DNA of 64,000 bases, from assembly GCA_963840055.1 (NCBI GenBank), contig CAWIXM010000008.1:310001-374000 (forward strand), read 5' to 3'. This DNA comes from Rhodoplanes sp963840055 (lineage in GTDB: Bacteria > Pseudomonadota > Alphaproteobacteria > Rhizobiales > Xanthobacteraceae). Below are positions 42,536-50,847 of the stretch, piece by piece (the stretch's first letter is position 1; each line of letters begins with the position of its first letter). A program made the position numbers and the translations under genes. The notes beneath the pieces were generated by a model, which did not search any database, was not told where the DNA came from, and saw nothing but the letters and a program-made list of their open reading frames with translations.

Positions 42536-43608
42536 GCAGCCCCGCAGATTTCCGCCGACCGGCAACCTTTCGTCCGGACGATCCCAACGTCGTCTTGCGG
42601 ACCGCCCCGGCGGAAACGGCGTCGCGCCGGCACCTTGCGACTGTTGGGGGCGAAACCGAGCCGGACGACTTTGCCGAGCCGGCGGGCGAGTTGGTTCCGG
42701 TCCGTCGCCGACGAACGCCGTGGGCGCTGCTGTTCTGGCTCTCGGCAGGCGGCCTCGTGACCTTGGGCCTCGGGCTTGCTGTTGCCGATCTGCTATCCGA
42801 CTTGTTCGCGCGCGCCGATGCGCTTGGCTATCTCGGCCTCGGGCTGGCGGCGCTGGCCGGCGCCGCCGCGTTAGCGATTGTGTTGCGCGAAGCGCTTTCG
42901 CTCATGCGTCTTGCCACGATCGACAAACTGCGCAGTCGCGCGACCGACACGCTTGGCAGCGACGATCGCGATGCCGGACGCGCGGTCGTGGCGGAGCTGA
43001 TCGCACTCACGCGCCGCACACCCGAGCTCGCGCGGGCGCGCGCGCGACTGCAATTCCATCTCGGTGAGATCATCGACGGACGCGACCTCGTTCAGATCGC
43101 GGAGCGCGAGCTGATGCCTGGACTCGACGATGAGGCGCGCCGTTTGGTCGGCAATGCAGCAAAGCGCGTCGCGGCGGTGACTGCGGTCAGCCCGCGGGCG
43201 GCGGTCGACATGGTGTTCGTATTGGTAACGGCGCTGGGGTTGGTGCGGCGTCTCTCGCTGCTCTATGGCGGACGTCCCGGAACGCTTGGCATGGTCCGGC
43301 TGATGCGGCACGTCATCTCCCACCTCGCGATGACGGGCGGAATGGCGGTAACCGATGGCCTTGTCCAACAAATGATCGGTCATGGTTTGGCCGCCAAGCT
43401 GTCGGCGCGGCTCGGGGAAGGGGTGCTGAACGGACTGCTCACCGCGCGTCTGGGACTTGCCGCAATCGAGGTGACTCGCCCGCTGCCATTCTCAGCGCTG
43501 CGACAGCCGACGATTCAGGATTTGGCGGGCGGTCTCCTGCGCACGGCGGATCGCGCCGAGACGACCGCCGTCGGCGGGCCGAGCCCGCGTGCGGCGGTTC
43601 ACGAGTGA
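42532..43608 (+). CDS. ycjF: YcjF/TIGR01620 family membrane protein (DUF697)
   Basis: A 358-residue membrane protein with a variable charged N-terminal about 60 residues, two close helices (ALLFWLSAGGLVTLGLGLAVADLL and YLGLGLAALAGAAALAIVL) and a C-terminal DUF697 domain (VSPRAAVDMVFVLVTALGLVRRLSLLYGGRPG). It is the usual partner of YcjX, and the overlapping ATGA supports this. Function is unknown. A small hairpin at 43657-43674 may end the ycjX-ycjF transcript. Confidence 0.92.
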   Translation: MSSPADFRRPATFRPDDPNVVLRTAPAETASRRHLATVGGETEPDDFAEPAGELVPVRRRRTPWALLFWLSAGGLVTLGLGLAVADLLSDLFARADALGYLGLGLAALAGAAALAIVLREALSLMRLATIDKLRSRATDTLGSDDRDAGRAVVAELIALTRRTPELARARARLQFHLGEIIDGRDLVQIAERELMPGLDDEARRLVGNAAKRVAAVTAVSPRAAVDMVFVLVTALGLVRRLSLLYGGRPGTLGMVRLMRHVISHLAMTGGMAVTDGLVQQMIGHGLAAKLSARLGEGVLNGLLTARLGLAAIEVTRPLPFSALRQPTIQDLAGGLLRTADRAETTAVGGPSPRAAVHE

Positions 43609-43656
43609 TCGCGGCAGTCGAACAAGAAATCAAATGAATTTAATGCGATAGCCATA

Positions 43657-43674
43657 CCTCCCGTTTCCGGGAGG
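43657..43674 (+). terminator. Possible terminator after ycjF
   Basis: CCTCCCG and CGGGAGG pair as a 7-bp stem with a four-base loop, 49 bases after the ycjF stop. Only a weak T-containing stretch follows, so termination is uncertain. Confidence 0.4.
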
Positions 43675-43768
43675 GTGGAACATTCTTTGCCATCTGGCGT
43701 TGGCCCTTCGCATTGTTCGTATCGTCGCAGTCATGAGTGCTGCTGCCGAAAGTCTCTTGGGATGACGG

Positions 43769-44236
43769 ATGGTGACAGCGCGTCACGCCACACTGCGGAT
43801 TTTGCGAATGCTGATGGTCGGATCGCTCGTCGTTCCGGCCCTGCTGCTCGCCTATGCCGCCTGGGCGATGTGGAATGCGACCTACGCCGCCGCCGACGAT
43901 CGCATCGTTCGTTCGCTCGATGTGTTGCATGAGCAGACGCTGAAGGTCCTTAAAACCGGCGAACTGGTGCTGGACGAAATCACCCATGACGTGCAAGATC
44001 TATCCGACGAGCAGATCCGGGCCGTCGAGCCGCAGCTGCACGCGCGCCTTAGGCACATTGCCGACATGCTGCCGCAGCTGCAGTCGATCTGGATCCTTGA
44101 CCACGATGGCTTCGTCCTGGTTTCCAGCCGTGTAAGTCGCCGCCCTCGCCGCCCTCGTCGGTCTCATTGGCCGATCGCGATTTCTTCCAGGGGCAAGTCG
44201 CGAAAAACGCCGGAATCTATATCGGCTCCGCGCTGA
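43769..44236 (+). CDS. N-terminal Cache part of a hybrid histidine kinase (frame broken near 44138)
   Basis: A 155-codon frame with a cytosolic start, one membrane helix (LRMLMVGSLVVPALLLAYAAWAMW) and a helical periplasmic segment (AADDRIVRSLDVLHEQTLKVLKTGELVLDEITHDVQ) typical of dCache sensors. The family-like sequence reaches WILDHDGFVLVSSRVS and then turns into an Arg/Pro-rich nonsense tail. The rest of the sensor (LADRDFFQGQVAKNAGIYIG) continues one frame over from about 44140. It should be read together with the next entry as one gene, 43769-45948. ATG start with an alternative GTG next to it. Confidence 0.75.
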   Translation: MVTARHATLRILRMLMVGSLVVPALLLAYAAWAMWNATYAAADDRIVRSLDVLHEQTLKVLKTGELVLDEITHDVQDLSDEQIRAVEPQLHARLRHIADMLPQLQSIWILDHDGFVLVSSRVSRRPRRPRRSHWPIAISSRGKSRKTPESISAPR

Positions 44237-45948
44237 CGCCGCGGCTCGTTCCGGGACAGCCGTTTTTCAGTCTCAGCGCGCGCCGCACAAACGCCCACGG
44301 GGGTTTCGACGGCGTGGTGATCGTGTCCATGCTGCCGAGCGATTTCGAAAAATTCTATGGCGCGATCAGCCACGGGACCGGAACGTACTTCGCCATTCTG
44401 CGAGACGATGGCGCTTTTCTTACGCGCTATCCCGAATTAGCCACGCCCGGCGCAAAACTCGACATGCCGGAATCGGCATTCGCGGACGCGCGGCGCGCAA
44501 GTCCAGATCGCGGCGCCTATACCGCGGTGGGACAGCTCGATGGCGTCGAGCGGCGCTTCGGCTATCGCAAGGTCGAGGATTTTCCCGTTTACGTCCTGGC
44601 AGGATTGAGCGCTGCCGAAATTCGCAATGAATGGTTGTCGAGCGTCGGCAGCCATCTGGTCTTCGGAATTCCCGCCACGATCTTGCTCTTTGCGCTGCTC
44701 GGCTTGGCGGTTCAACGCACGCGCAACTTGTACGCTGAAGCCGATCGGCGCGAGGTCGCCGAAGCCGCGCTGCGTCAAGCACAACAACTCGAAGCGCTCG
44801 GCCGCCTCACCGGCGGGGTCGCGCATGATTTCAACAACCTCCTGATGGTAATCTCCGGCAGCGTCGAGCGGCTGTGCGGCGTGTTGCAGGATGAAAAGGC
44901 CGTCCGGCTTTGCGACATGATTAAAACCGCGGCCAAGCGAGCCGAAAAGCTCACGCGTCAACTGTTGTCGTTTTCGCGCCAGCAGGCGGTAAATCCGCAA
45001 GGGATCAATGTCGCGCAGCGGCTTCCGGAATTGACGGAGTTGGTGCGCAGTTCGATGGCCGATGATGTTGAGGTCACGCTCGACATTCCCGACGGGAACT
45101 GTCCGGTGAAGGTCGATCTCAGCGAATTCGAGGTTGCGGTTCTCAACATCTGCGTCAATGCGCGGGACGCCATGCCAAACGGCGGGCGGCTGCATATCGG
45201 CGTGCGTAATGTGACGTTGACGGGCGATGCAGCGACGGACGGGCTTGAGGGGGAATTCGTCGCAATGACTTTCGCCGACACGGGGACCGGCATCCCGCAC
45301 GAGATTCGGCAGCGCGTCTTCGAGCCCTTCTTCACGACCAAGGATGCGGCCAAGGGAACCGGCCTTGGGCTCAGCCAGGTCTATGGCTTCGCCAAGCAGG
45401 CAGGTGGGACTGCGACCATCGAAAGCGCGCCGGGGCGGGGGACGGTGGTGGGTCTTTACCTGCCGCGGACGGAGTTCGAATCAAGTCAGGCCGACGCGCT
45501 GGAGGCCGAGCCGACGCCAGCGTCAGTGCCAGAGCGCCGCACCGTCCTCGTGGTCGAAGACAATCTTCCCGTCGCTGAAGTGTGCGAAGCCTATCTTCAC
45601 AAGCTCGGCTACGACGTCGAACATGCCGCTTCGCCGCGCGACGCCATCAGCTTTCTGCAGGACGCGCATCACATCGACGTCGTTCTCTCCGACATTCTCA
45701 TGCCCGGCGGCATGAGCGGCCTCGATCTTGCGCGCAAGCTGCGCGAGATGCGGCCGACCTTGCCCGTCGTGCTGATGACTGGCTTCAGCGAGTGCGCCAA
45801 CGAGGTCGCCCATGACGGCTTCCCCGTGCTGCGCAAGCCATTCGACTTGACGACCCTGCGCACCGAACTTTCCGCGATATGCGAGTGGCATAAGGCTTCC
45901 GGCGCTGGCGGCGAGCGGTTGCAAAGCGCTGCCTCTTCGCAGACTTGA
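44167..45948 (+). CDS. Hybrid sensor histidine kinase, C-terminal part with kinase and receiver
   Basis: A 593-codon frame that completes the Cache sensor of the preceding entry (DRDFFQGQVAKNAGIYIGSALTPRLVPGQPFFSLSARR, YAEAD after a second membrane helix LVFGIPATILLFALLGLAVQRT). The kinase core has the phospho-acceptor motif LGRLTGGVAHDFNNLLMVI, an HATPase domain (VLNICVNARDAMPNGGRLHIG, FADTGTGIPHEI, GTGLGLSQVYGFAKQAGG) and a C-terminal receiver (VLVVEDNLPVAEVCEAYL, Asp in DVVLSDILMPGG, Lys in VLRKPFDLTTL). The TTG at 44167 is only the first start codon in frame. The signal sensed is unknown, probably a small organic ligand. Confidence 0.85.
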   Translation: MADRDFFQGQVAKNAGIYIGSALTPRLVPGQPFFSLSARRTNAHGGFDGVVIVSMLPSDFEKFYGAISHGTGTYFAILRDDGAFLTRYPELATPGAKLDMPESAFADARRASPDRGAYTAVGQLDGVERRFGYRKVEDFPVYVLAGLSAAEIRNEWLSSVGSHLVFGIPATILLFALLGLAVQRTRNLYAEADRREVAEAALRQAQQLEALGRLTGGVAHDFNNLLMVISGSVERLCGVLQDEKAVRLCDMIKTAAKRAEKLTRQLLSFSRQQAVNPQGINVAQRLPELTELVRSSMADDVEVTLDIPDGNCPVKVDLSEFEVAVLNICVNARDAMPNGGRLHIGVRNVTLTGDAATDGLEGEFVAMTFADTGTGIPHEIRQRVFEPFFTTKDAAKGTGLGLSQVYGFAKQAGGTATIESAPGRGTVVGLYLPRTEFESSQADALEAEPTPASVPERRTVLVVEDNLPVAEVCEAYLHKLGYDVEHAASPRDAISFLQDAHHIDVVLSDILMPGGMSGLDLARKLREMRPTLPVVLMTGFSECANEVAHDGFPVLRKPFDLTTLRTELSAICEWHKASGAGGERLQSAASSQT

Positions 45949-45972
45949 GCGCTGCGCCGGACGTGCCGCGAT

Positions 45973-46665
45973 CTACCCCGTCGTCAGATACGGCTCAGCG
46001 GGAAGCTCTTCGCCCCTGGGCGGACGCGGAATGCGCACGCCGCGCCGCTGCATGTCTCGCAGGATCAGGTACATTTGCGCCGCGCTCAGCGCGTCGTTGA
46101 AGGCGTCGTGCTGCGGCAACAGCGGCAATTTGAGGTCGGACAGGATCGCCGCGTAACTCAGATTGATCGTCGTGCCGGGCGGCGCGTTGCCGTACTTGCG
46201 CTCGTAGTAGAGTTCCGACACGTCGATCTGCCGATTGGGCAGATGGATGTTTAGCAGGCTGTAGAGGTATTTGTTGAGCATGCGGACATCGAACGAGATC
46301 CAGTAGCCGACCAGCGGACGGCTGCCGATGAAGTGGAGCAGTTCGGGCAAGACCTCGCGGATGGTGCGGCCGTGCGCCACATCCTTCTCGCGCAACTGGT
46401 GGACCTTGATCGCGCTCACTTCCATCGCCGCGCCCGGCCGCACCAACGCCTGATAGGATTCGCTGGTAAGAATGCGCGTGCCACGAATCTTGATCGCCGC
46501 AATGCTAATGACGTCGTCCGCCAGAATGTTGAAGCCGCTGGTCTCGCAGTCGAGCGAGACGACTTCGCCGCTGTCATCCGGCCGGAACAGGAACGCGTAG
46601 GCGTTGTCCGCCAGAAGCAAGCGGTCGAACGCCGCGCGCAGTCGTCGTAACACCTCTTTGCTCAT
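45973..46665 (-). CDS. DnaQ-like 3'-5' exonuclease (DEDDh)
   Basis: A 230-residue exonuclease of the DnaQ type. The active-site acids appear as Asp39 and Glu41 in SLDCETSGFN, the next Asp in GYWISFDVRMLN, and His/Asp in LPQHDAFNDALSAAQMY, the DEDDh pattern. It is likely an exonuclease of the family that sits beside DUF294 proteins, perhaps acting on nucleotides or small nucleic acids. The ATG overlaps the stop of the DUF294 gene by one base (TGATG), so the pair is translationally coupled. The gene converges on the hybrid kinase gene. Confidence 0.88.
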   Translation of the reverse strand: MSKEVLRRLRAAFDRLLLADNAYAFLFRPDDSGEVVSLDCETSGFNILADDVISIAAIKIRGTRILTSESYQALVRPGAAMEVSAIKVHQLREKDVAHGRTIREVLPELLHFIGSRPLVGYWISFDVRMLNKYLYSLLNIHLPNRQIDVSELYYERKYGNAPPGTTINLSYAAILSDLKLPLLPQHDAFNDALSAAQMYLILRDMQRRGVRIPRPPRGEELPAEPYLTTG

Positions 46666-48482
46666 CAGAACACGCTCAGATGGTAGCGACTGCGGACCAC
46701 CTCGCGAAAGCGTTTGACCACCCGCAGCGCGTCGCGCAGCAGATCGCGGTCCCGCGTCGTCAATTCGCTCAGCCGCACGATCGCCTCCAATTCCCGCTTA
46801 CCCGTCTTTATCGCGCGCAGTTGCGAGCGCAGCCGGATCTCCATGAAATAGGAGAGCGCGCCGACAAGATCGCGGGAAAGTTCGCCGCCGAGCGTTCCAT
46901 TGGCTGCGAGCGCCTCGATGCGCTGCACGGTCGGCACCTCCTTAAGTCCCACGTCGATGGCGAAGGTGCGGATGCCGTGCACGATTGGGAAGGTGCCGGT
47001 CTTCTTCACGTCGATCTCGTCGGAGGCGACGCCGACCGAGGCCATGATCGAGGTTAAAACGCCGGCGCTGGCGCCTTCAAACTGGTCGATCGCGCGCGCG
47101 AAGCGGGACAGATAGGCGCTCTCCCCATGCATCATCTCGATCATCGCGGATTTTGCGCGGTCGAGCAGCTCGTTCGGGCCGATGACGGTCACCGCATCAA
47201 AGAAGATGCCGAGATTCATCGGGCTCTCGTCGGTGGGTGCGATTATCCAGCTCTTGAGCTGCCGCATGAAGCTGTCGATCGGCTGCGACCATTGCGGATT
47301 GCGCACCATGACATTGCCGGGGCAAGGCGGAAACCCGAATTTCTCCAGCGCATCGGTGAATCCGTCACGGAAAGCCTGCAGCTCGTCCTCCGGCACCGGA
47401 TGCGACAACAATAGCCCGTTGTCCTGGTCGGTGCGCACGGTCTGCTCGCCGCGTCCTTCCGATCCCATTACGATCAGGCAGCCGGCTTCGCGAATGGTCG
47501 GCGATGCAACCAGGTTAAAGACCTTTGCGAACAGTCGGCGATTCAGATCGGAGGTGATTTCCGCTATCACCTCTACCCGCGCCCCCTGCTTATGCAGACG
47601 TTCGACCTGACTTTGGATGTCGCCGGCGGTGGGGATGATATCGTCGATCGCGCGCGCGCGCTCGATTTGTCCGGGAATGAGCTGCGGATTGCCGGCCACC
47701 AGCCCGAGAATATCGATGTCCTCGAGAACGCCGACATATTGTCCGTTCGACTCGATTGCGAGACGGCGCTTGTTGTGATGCGTCATCGCGATCACTGCAT
47801 CGAAGATGAAGTCATCGATGTTGATCGACGCGACGTCGAAGTGGCAGACGTCCCTAATTTTGGTTGACAGGGTATGTCCTTCGAGAACGATCCGTTTCGC
47901 CAGGTCGGTTCCGGTGATGATTCCGACCACGTCGCGTTCCCGGATCAGGAGCGTATTGTTGTTATTGTCGCGCATGATGCGGCCGGCCTGCTTGATCGTG
48001 GTTGACCCATCCACGAACACCGCCGGGTGGTAACGCACGTCGCGGACGCGGGCGCGCAGGGTGCTATCGACGCCGTTGCTTTCGCGTCCGACCGCGTATG
48101 AGCGCAGCTTGCGCGAAATCTCCGAATAGAAAAACGCGGCGAATCCGGTGTTCTTGGCAATCAGTTCAAGCACAACGGCCTTGGGGACGAGGTAGCAGAG
48201 CGTCTCGTCGGCCGCAACGAAACTGCTGCCGGCCGGGCCGTGCACGAGCGAGCGCGAGTCGAAGGTGTCCTTTGGCCCGAGGACGGCTTCGATCTTTTCG
48301 CCGTCGCGCTCCTCGACCGACCCCTTGATCACGATATGCAGGTTTTCGGAGCGCTGACCTTGCTCGATGATCGCGTCGCCCGGTCGGAAATAGCCGATGT
48401 CGAGCGCCGCGCGCAGTTGGCTGATCTGGTCGTGCGTCAGCCGATCGAAGGGAGGATTTTGCGCATCGAACGCTTGCGGCAT
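46665..48482 (-). CDS. DUF294 nucleotidyltransferase-like protein with cNMP and CBS domains
   Basis: A 605-residue multidomain protein. An N-terminal cyclic-nucleotide-binding-like domain (about 8-125, GYFRPGDAIIEQGQRSENLHIVIKG) is followed by two CBS domains (about 150-270, PAVFVDGSTTIKQAGRIMRDNNNNTLLI), a DUF294 nucleotidyltransferase-like domain with GSEGRGEQTVRTDQDNGLL and a C-terminal DUF294_C helical domain. Such proteins sit beside ActP/DUF485 genes and an exonuclease in many proteobacteria and probably link carboxylate use to signalling. ATG 48482 is chosen. The frame extends further upstream without family support. Confidence 0.9.
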   Translation of the reverse strand: MPQAFDAQNPPFDRLTHDQISQLRAALDIGYFRPGDAIIEQGQRSENLHIVIKGSVEERDGEKIEAVLGPKDTFDSRSLVHGPAGSSFVAADETLCYLVPKAVVLELIAKNTGFAAFFYSEISRKLRSYAVGRESNGVDSTLRARVRDVRYHPAVFVDGSTTIKQAGRIMRDNNNNTLLIRERDVVGIITGTDLAKRIVLEGHTLSTKIRDVCHFDVASINIDDFIFDAVIAMTHHNKRRLAIESNGQYVGVLEDIDILGLVAGNPQLIPGQIERARAIDDIIPTAGDIQSQVERLHKQGARVEVIAEITSDLNRRLFAKVFNLVASPTIREAGCLIVMGSEGRGEQTVRTDQDNGLLLSHPVPEDELQAFRDGFTDALEKFGFPPCPGNVMVRNPQWSQPIDSFMRQLKSWIIAPTDESPMNLGIFFDAVTVIGPNELLDRAKSAMIEMMHGESAYLSRFARAIDQFEGASAGVLTSIMASVGVASDEIDVKKTGTFPIVHGIRTFAIDVGLKEVPTVQRIEALAANGTLGGELSRDLVGALSYFMEIRLRSQLRAIKTGKRELEAIVRLSELTTRDRDLLRDALRVVKRFREVVRSRYHLSVF

Positions 48483-48603
48483 TGAAGGACACTCCGGGCG
48501 CTGGCGCTCAACGCCCGCGCTGCCGCGCGGCGAAGGGGCTGGGCGCCGGTTGCTGCGCCTTCCGCCGGTTGGGGGCGTGCATCGGCATGCGCAACCCTTT
48601 GGA

Positions 48604-50289
48604 TCAGTAGGCGACGGCGCCGGCCGCGCCGATTCCGGTCTCCGATCGGACGAATTGCGCCGGGAACCCGGCCTTGTCGAGGCCCGCTCGTTTGCTCTTG
48701 TCGGTCTTGGAGAACAGCCAGATGCCGCCGAAGGCAATCGCCATCGAGAACAGCGCCGGATTGTCGTAGGGGAAGGGGGCGGTGGTGAACCCGAAGGTCT
48801 TGACCCAAACCGCGGGGCCCAGCACCACGCCGGCGATGGAGCTGACGAGGCCGAGCAGGCCGCCGATGAACACGCCGCGCGTGGTCGTCCCGCTCCAAAA
48901 GACTGACATCACAAGCGCCGGGAAATTGCAGCTCGCCGCAATCGCAAAAGCGAGACCCACCATGAAAGCGACGTTCTGGTTTTCGAAGATGTAACCGAGA
49001 TAGACAGCGAGCACGCCGATCGCCACGGCGGCGATCTTCGAGACCCGCACCCCCTTGTCTTCCGACACCCTTCCTTTGGCGATCACCGACTCGTAAAGGT
49101 CGTGACTCACGGCGGAGGCGCCGGCGAGCGTCAGTCCGGCGACGACCGCGAGGATCGTCGCAAAGGCCACGGCCGAGATGAAGCCGAGGAAGATCGACCC
49201 GCCAGCGGCGTTGGCGAGTTGCACCGCCGCCATATTGGTGCCGCCGATCAAGTCGGTGACCTTGTTGTAGGCGCCGCCCGGCTCGATGCGGTAGTTGGCG
49301 GCGTTGTTCATCAGGAAGGCGATGGCGCCGAAGCCGATGATGAATGTGAGGACGTAGAAGTAGCCGATAAAGCCAGTGGCGTAGAGCACGGATTTGCGCG
49401 CGGCCTTGGCGTCCGCCACGGTATAGAAGCGCATCAGGACATGCGGCAATCCCGCGGTGCCGAACATCAGCGCCAAGCCGAGCGACACCGCCGAAATGGG
49501 ATCGGCGAGAAGCGCGCCAGGCGCCATGATCGCAGCGCCCTTCGGATGCACGGCGACCGCCGCCTTGAACAGCGCCGCGGGTGAGAAGCCGAATTTGACG
49601 AGCACCAGGAACGCAAGAACGGTGGCGCCGCCCAGCAGGAGGCAAGACTTGATGATCTGTACCCAAGTGGTCGCCAGCATTCCGCCCAGCGCGACATAGA
49701 GGATCATCAGCGCGCCGACGATCATCAGTGCATAGAGGTAAGGCATGCCGAACAGCAGCTCGATCAGCTTGCCCGCGCCCACCATCTGCGCGATCAGATA
49801 AAACGCCACCACCGTGAGCGTGCCGAGCGCCGACAGCGTGCGAATCGAGACCGGCTCGAGGCGGAACGACACCACATCTGCAAAAGTGTAGCGCCCGAGA
49901 TTGCGCAGCCGCTCGGCGATCAAAAACATGATGATCGGCCAGCCGACCAGCCAGCCGACCGAATAGACCAGTCCATCATAGCCGCTGGCGAAGACGAGGC
50001 CCGAAATGCCGAGAAACGACGCGGCCGACATGTAGTCGCCCGCCATGGCAAGGCCGTTTTGCGCGCCGGAAATGCCGGCGCCAGCCGTATAGAAATCGGC
50101 AGCCGACCGCGTGCGGTTCGCCGCCCGATAGGTGATCACCAGCGTCGCGGAGGCAAAGACCAGGAACATCACAATGGCCGAAAGATTCGGCGCACTCCCC
50201 ACGGCCCCCGCGTCAGCCGCCGACGCGCGGGTCGCGCTCGCGAGCATAAAGACGATGGCGGCAGCGATGCCGGAGCGCATGCGCGGCAT
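48604..50289 (-). CDS. actP: Cation/acetate symporter ActP-type, copy 2
   Basis: A 561-residue sodium:solute symporter with a signal-like N-terminus (IAAAIVFMLASATRASAADAGA) and 13-14 helices. Family segments include AGDYMSAASFLGISGLVFASGYDGLVY, LAERLRNLGRYTFADVVSFRLEP and LMFGTAGLPHVLMRFYTVADAKAARKS. It probably takes up acetate or another short-chain monocarboxylate with a cation. The ATG overlaps the stop of its DUF485 partner (TAATG), so translation is coupled. A close paralogue pair lies upstream on the same strand. The C-terminus ends 119 bases before the DUF294 gene. Confidence 0.93.
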   Translation of the reverse strand: MPRMRSGIAAAIVFMLASATRASAADAGAVGSAPNLSAIVMFLVFASATLVITYRAANRTRSAADFYTAGAGISGAQNGLAMAGDYMSAASFLGISGLVFASGYDGLVYSVGWLVGWPIIMFLIAERLRNLGRYTFADVVSFRLEPVSIRTLSALGTLTVVAFYLIAQMVGAGKLIELLFGMPYLYALMIVGALMILYVALGGMLATTWVQIIKSCLLLGGATVLAFLVLVKFGFSPAALFKAAVAVHPKGAAIMAPGALLADPISAVSLGLALMFGTAGLPHVLMRFYTVADAKAARKSVLYATGFIGYFYVLTFIIGFGAIAFLMNNAANYRIEPGGAYNKVTDLIGGTNMAAVQLANAAGGSIFLGFISAVAFATILAVVAGLTLAGASAVSHDLYESVIAKGRVSEDKGVRVSKIAAVAIGVLAVYLGYIFENQNVAFMVGLAFAIAASCNFPALVMSVFWSGTTTRGVFIGGLLGLVSSIAGVVLGPAVWVKTFGFTTAPFPYDNPALFSMAIAFGGIWLFSKTDKSKRAGLDKAGFPAQFVRSETGIGAAGAVAY

Positions 50290-50597
50290 TATTTGATGTC
50301 CTCGAGGATTTGCCGCGTGAGCGCGTCGTACTCGGTATTGGCGCGGTGGACGTAAAGAGCCGTGAGGGCGAAGGCGGCGACGATCACCAGAAGGCCGAGG
50401 GGAATGCCCAGAGTCATCCCGTCGCCGATGGGCATGCCCAGCCATTGCGGGGCGAATGCTACGACCGCGATGTATCCGAAATAGATGATCAGCGTCGTCG
50501 CGCTGAGCGCCAAGGCGAACCGCGTTCTCCTGCGGACGAGCGTGTGGAAATGCGGATCCCGCTTGATCGCTTCGATCATCGCTGCGTTCGCGCGCAC
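50289..50597 (-). CDS. DUF485 (YjcH-type) membrane protein, copy 2
   Basis: A 102-residue protein with two helices (FALALSATTLIIYFGYIAVVAFAP and GIPLGLLVIVAAFALTALYVHRAN) and the DUF485 motif ALYVHRANTEYD near the end. It is the usual small partner of ActP-type symporters. The GTG start at 50597 has GAGAGG upstream. A later ATG (50579) is possible. It shares the TAATG overlap with the symporter gene downstream. Confidence 0.9.
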   Translation of the reverse strand: MRANAAMIEAIKRDPHFHTLVRRRTRFALALSATTLIIYFGYIAVVAFAPQWLGMPIGDGMTLGIPLGLLVIVAAFALTALYVHRANTEYDALTRQILEDIK

Positions 50598-50765
50598 GGA
50601 GCCCTCTCAACTCTTCGACCGCCAGGCATGGCCAGAGACGTTTCAACTCGGCCGAGCGCCGCGCTAGCCGCAATTCGACGCCGGACGATAGGTCATTCGC
50701 ACGGCGGAGCAATAGCATTTCGCACGGGACGCGTCTCGCGTCGGCGTCGATTCCAAGCAACAAGA

Positions 50766-50800
50766 AAGACGCCGCCGGCTGGCGGGCCCGGCGGCGTCTT
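50766..50800 (-). terminator. Rho-independent terminator downstream of the first ActP operon
   Basis: A perfect 13-bp stem (AAGACGCCGCCGG with its complement) and a nine-base loop, followed on the minus strand by a T-containing run (CTTTCTTGTTG). It lies 48 bases after the stop of the actP copy ending at 50848 and separates the two DUF485-ActP operons. Confidence 0.85.
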
Positions 50801-50847
50801 CGTCAGCGTAGTTGCGGGCCGCGGCGAACCGCGGCCCGCGTCACTGA

